From Paenibacillus bouchesdurhonensis (GTDB lineage Bacteria > Bacillota > Bacilli > Paenibacillales > Paenibacillaceae): a stretch of 64,000 nt of DNA. Below are positions 63,458 through 64,000 of this stretch, one piece after another; positions within the stretch are counted from its first letter, which is position 1; every line of letters starts with the position of its first letter. Made by a program: the position numbers and the translations under genes. The stretch is from positions 2,748,294 through 2,812,293 of the forward strand of contig NZ_LT732548.1 of NCBI RefSeq assembly GCF_900155685.1, in the 5' to 3' direction. The notes beneath the pieces were generated by a model. The model searched no databases and was not told the origin of the DNA. It worked only from the letters and a program-made list of their open reading frames with translations.

Positions 63458-64000
63458 TTGAAAATTCAGGAAATGGAAGCAAACGGGACAGCGGAAAAGC
63501 TAGGTGCGGCTACCCATTGGATTTGTACGGCGAACCATGGCTTTGCGCCGTATGCTCAAGAAGAGCTGCGTAGAATGTTCGGTGCGGTAAAGAGCACAGT
63601 CATCATTCCCGGTGAGATGCTGCGAGTTACCTTGCAGAAGGAGGCGGAGCAGGTGATCGGTGCGATCTTAAGCAAACCGCCCATTTTTTTGCGGCACCTT
63701 TTCCATATCGATTGGGAATGGCATGTGCTGGAACAAGGGGATTTAGCAGAGGCTATCGATGCTCTGTCGGCATTTGTTTTGTCTGATCCAAGGCTGTTGA
63801 ATGCGGGTAAAATAGCTGTCCAGCCTAGAAAATCTGAGCAATCCTTATGGAATGGCAGTGCGTCAGAGCTAAGGGAGCTGCTTCAAGACAAATTATGTGG
63901 GCTGAAAGCTGAGTTTGTCGTTCGCGATGCGGATTACATCGTTTCTGTATTTGTGGGAAAAGAGTTCGTTTATGCGGGAATATCGCAGCCTGAGTATAAT
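63458..64000 (+). CDS. Probable THUMP/RlmM-like RNA methyltransferase, N-terminal part (runs off window)
   Basis: An open frame of 181 codons with no stop before the window edge. It begins at a TTG after GGGGG and reads THWICTANHGFAPYAQEELRR, which resembles the N-terminal domain of Paenibacillus SAM-dependent RNA methyltransferases that combine a THUMP-like region with an FtsJ/RlmM-type domain. The catalytic SAM-binding region would lie beyond the window, so the assignment rests on the N-terminus only. Confidence 0.5.
   Translation, partial: MKIQEMEANGTAEKLGAATHWICTANHGFAPYAQEELRRMFGAVKSTVIIPGEMLRVTLQKEAEQVIGAILSKPPIFLRHLFHIDWEWHVLEQGDLAEAIDALSAFVLSDPRLLNAGKIAVQPRKSEQSLWNGSASELRELLQDKLCGLKAEFVVRDADYIVSVFVGKEFVYAGISQPEYN

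Noticed and set aside
1-64000. CRISPR array, tRNA or rRNA genes
   Set aside because: No regularly spaced direct repeats, cloverleaf-like CCA-end patterns or rRNA-like sequence were seen on reading the window.

Overview
The window looks like a chromosome segment of a Paenibacillus-type, low-to-mid GC, spore-forming Firmicute. The evidence is Bacillales gene order (mutL / miaA / hfq / spoVK / hflX / PLP lyase / glnR-glnA; divergent lexA-yneA followed by a ynzC-like gene), the sporulation gene spoVK, frequent TTG and GTG starts behind strong Shine-Dalgarno sites, cre-like and GlnR-type operators, and proteins close to known Bacillus and Paenibacillus families.

Region by region. (1) 1-12.6 kb is conserved core: mutL 3' end, an RsmJ-like methyltransferase, miaA, hfq, a class A penicillin-binding protein with an Fn3 domain and a Gly/Asn/Gln-rich tail, ntdP-like, a YdcF/SanA-like protein, spoVK, hflX, a PLP lyase, and glnR-glnA behind a promoter whose spacer is exactly one GlnR box. 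(2) 13.4-21.8 kb is a sugar-sensing and uptake block: membrane-anchored sugar-binding sensor, LytS/YesM-type kinase, YesN-type AraC regulator, and an XylFGH-type ABC importer. A cre-like site lies before each half. (3) 22.0-31.5 kb holds a secreted beta-sandwich/Fn3 repeat protein, a secreted helper-like protein and a 1,709-residue Rhs/YD-repeat polymorphic toxin with a GHSHGG hydrolase tip and a membrane-protein immunity candidate. (4) 31.5-45.3 kb is accessory DNA made of broken Rhs pieces, orphan tips, a decayed WG-repeat gene and two same-orientation IS3-family remnants. These bracket an intact operon at 33.8-43.7 kb. (5) 45.3-64 kb returns mostly to core genes: YitT-like protein, alpha/beta hydrolase, lexA/yneA, an inserted methanol-dehydrogenase-like ADH, ynzC-like, aldo/keto reductase, mtnD, metH, rnz, an Fpg-like glycosylase, endonuclease IV and a truncated methyltransferase at the edge.

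The main discovery candidate is the 33.8-43.7 kb operon. It has a split lasso-peptide machinery (PqqD-like B1, B2 protease, asparagine-synthetase-like cyclase) and a 79-residue precursor whose leader matches the lasso motif YxxPxLxxxG. The predicted core begins GDCDWGTE, which would give a Gly1-Glu8 ring, but it runs for 60 residues and carries eight cysteines. Two MauE-like membrane proteins and a CxxC thioredoxin-like protein follow, then an ABC exporter and a MacB/FtsX-type ATPase-permease pair. Together this suggests an oversized, disulfide-rich lasso peptide with its own oxidative folding, export and self-protection system.

A second notable point is lexA, which carries an in-frame stop three codons after the catalytic lysine codon. 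The remaining 37 codons of a normal LexA follow intact in the same frame.
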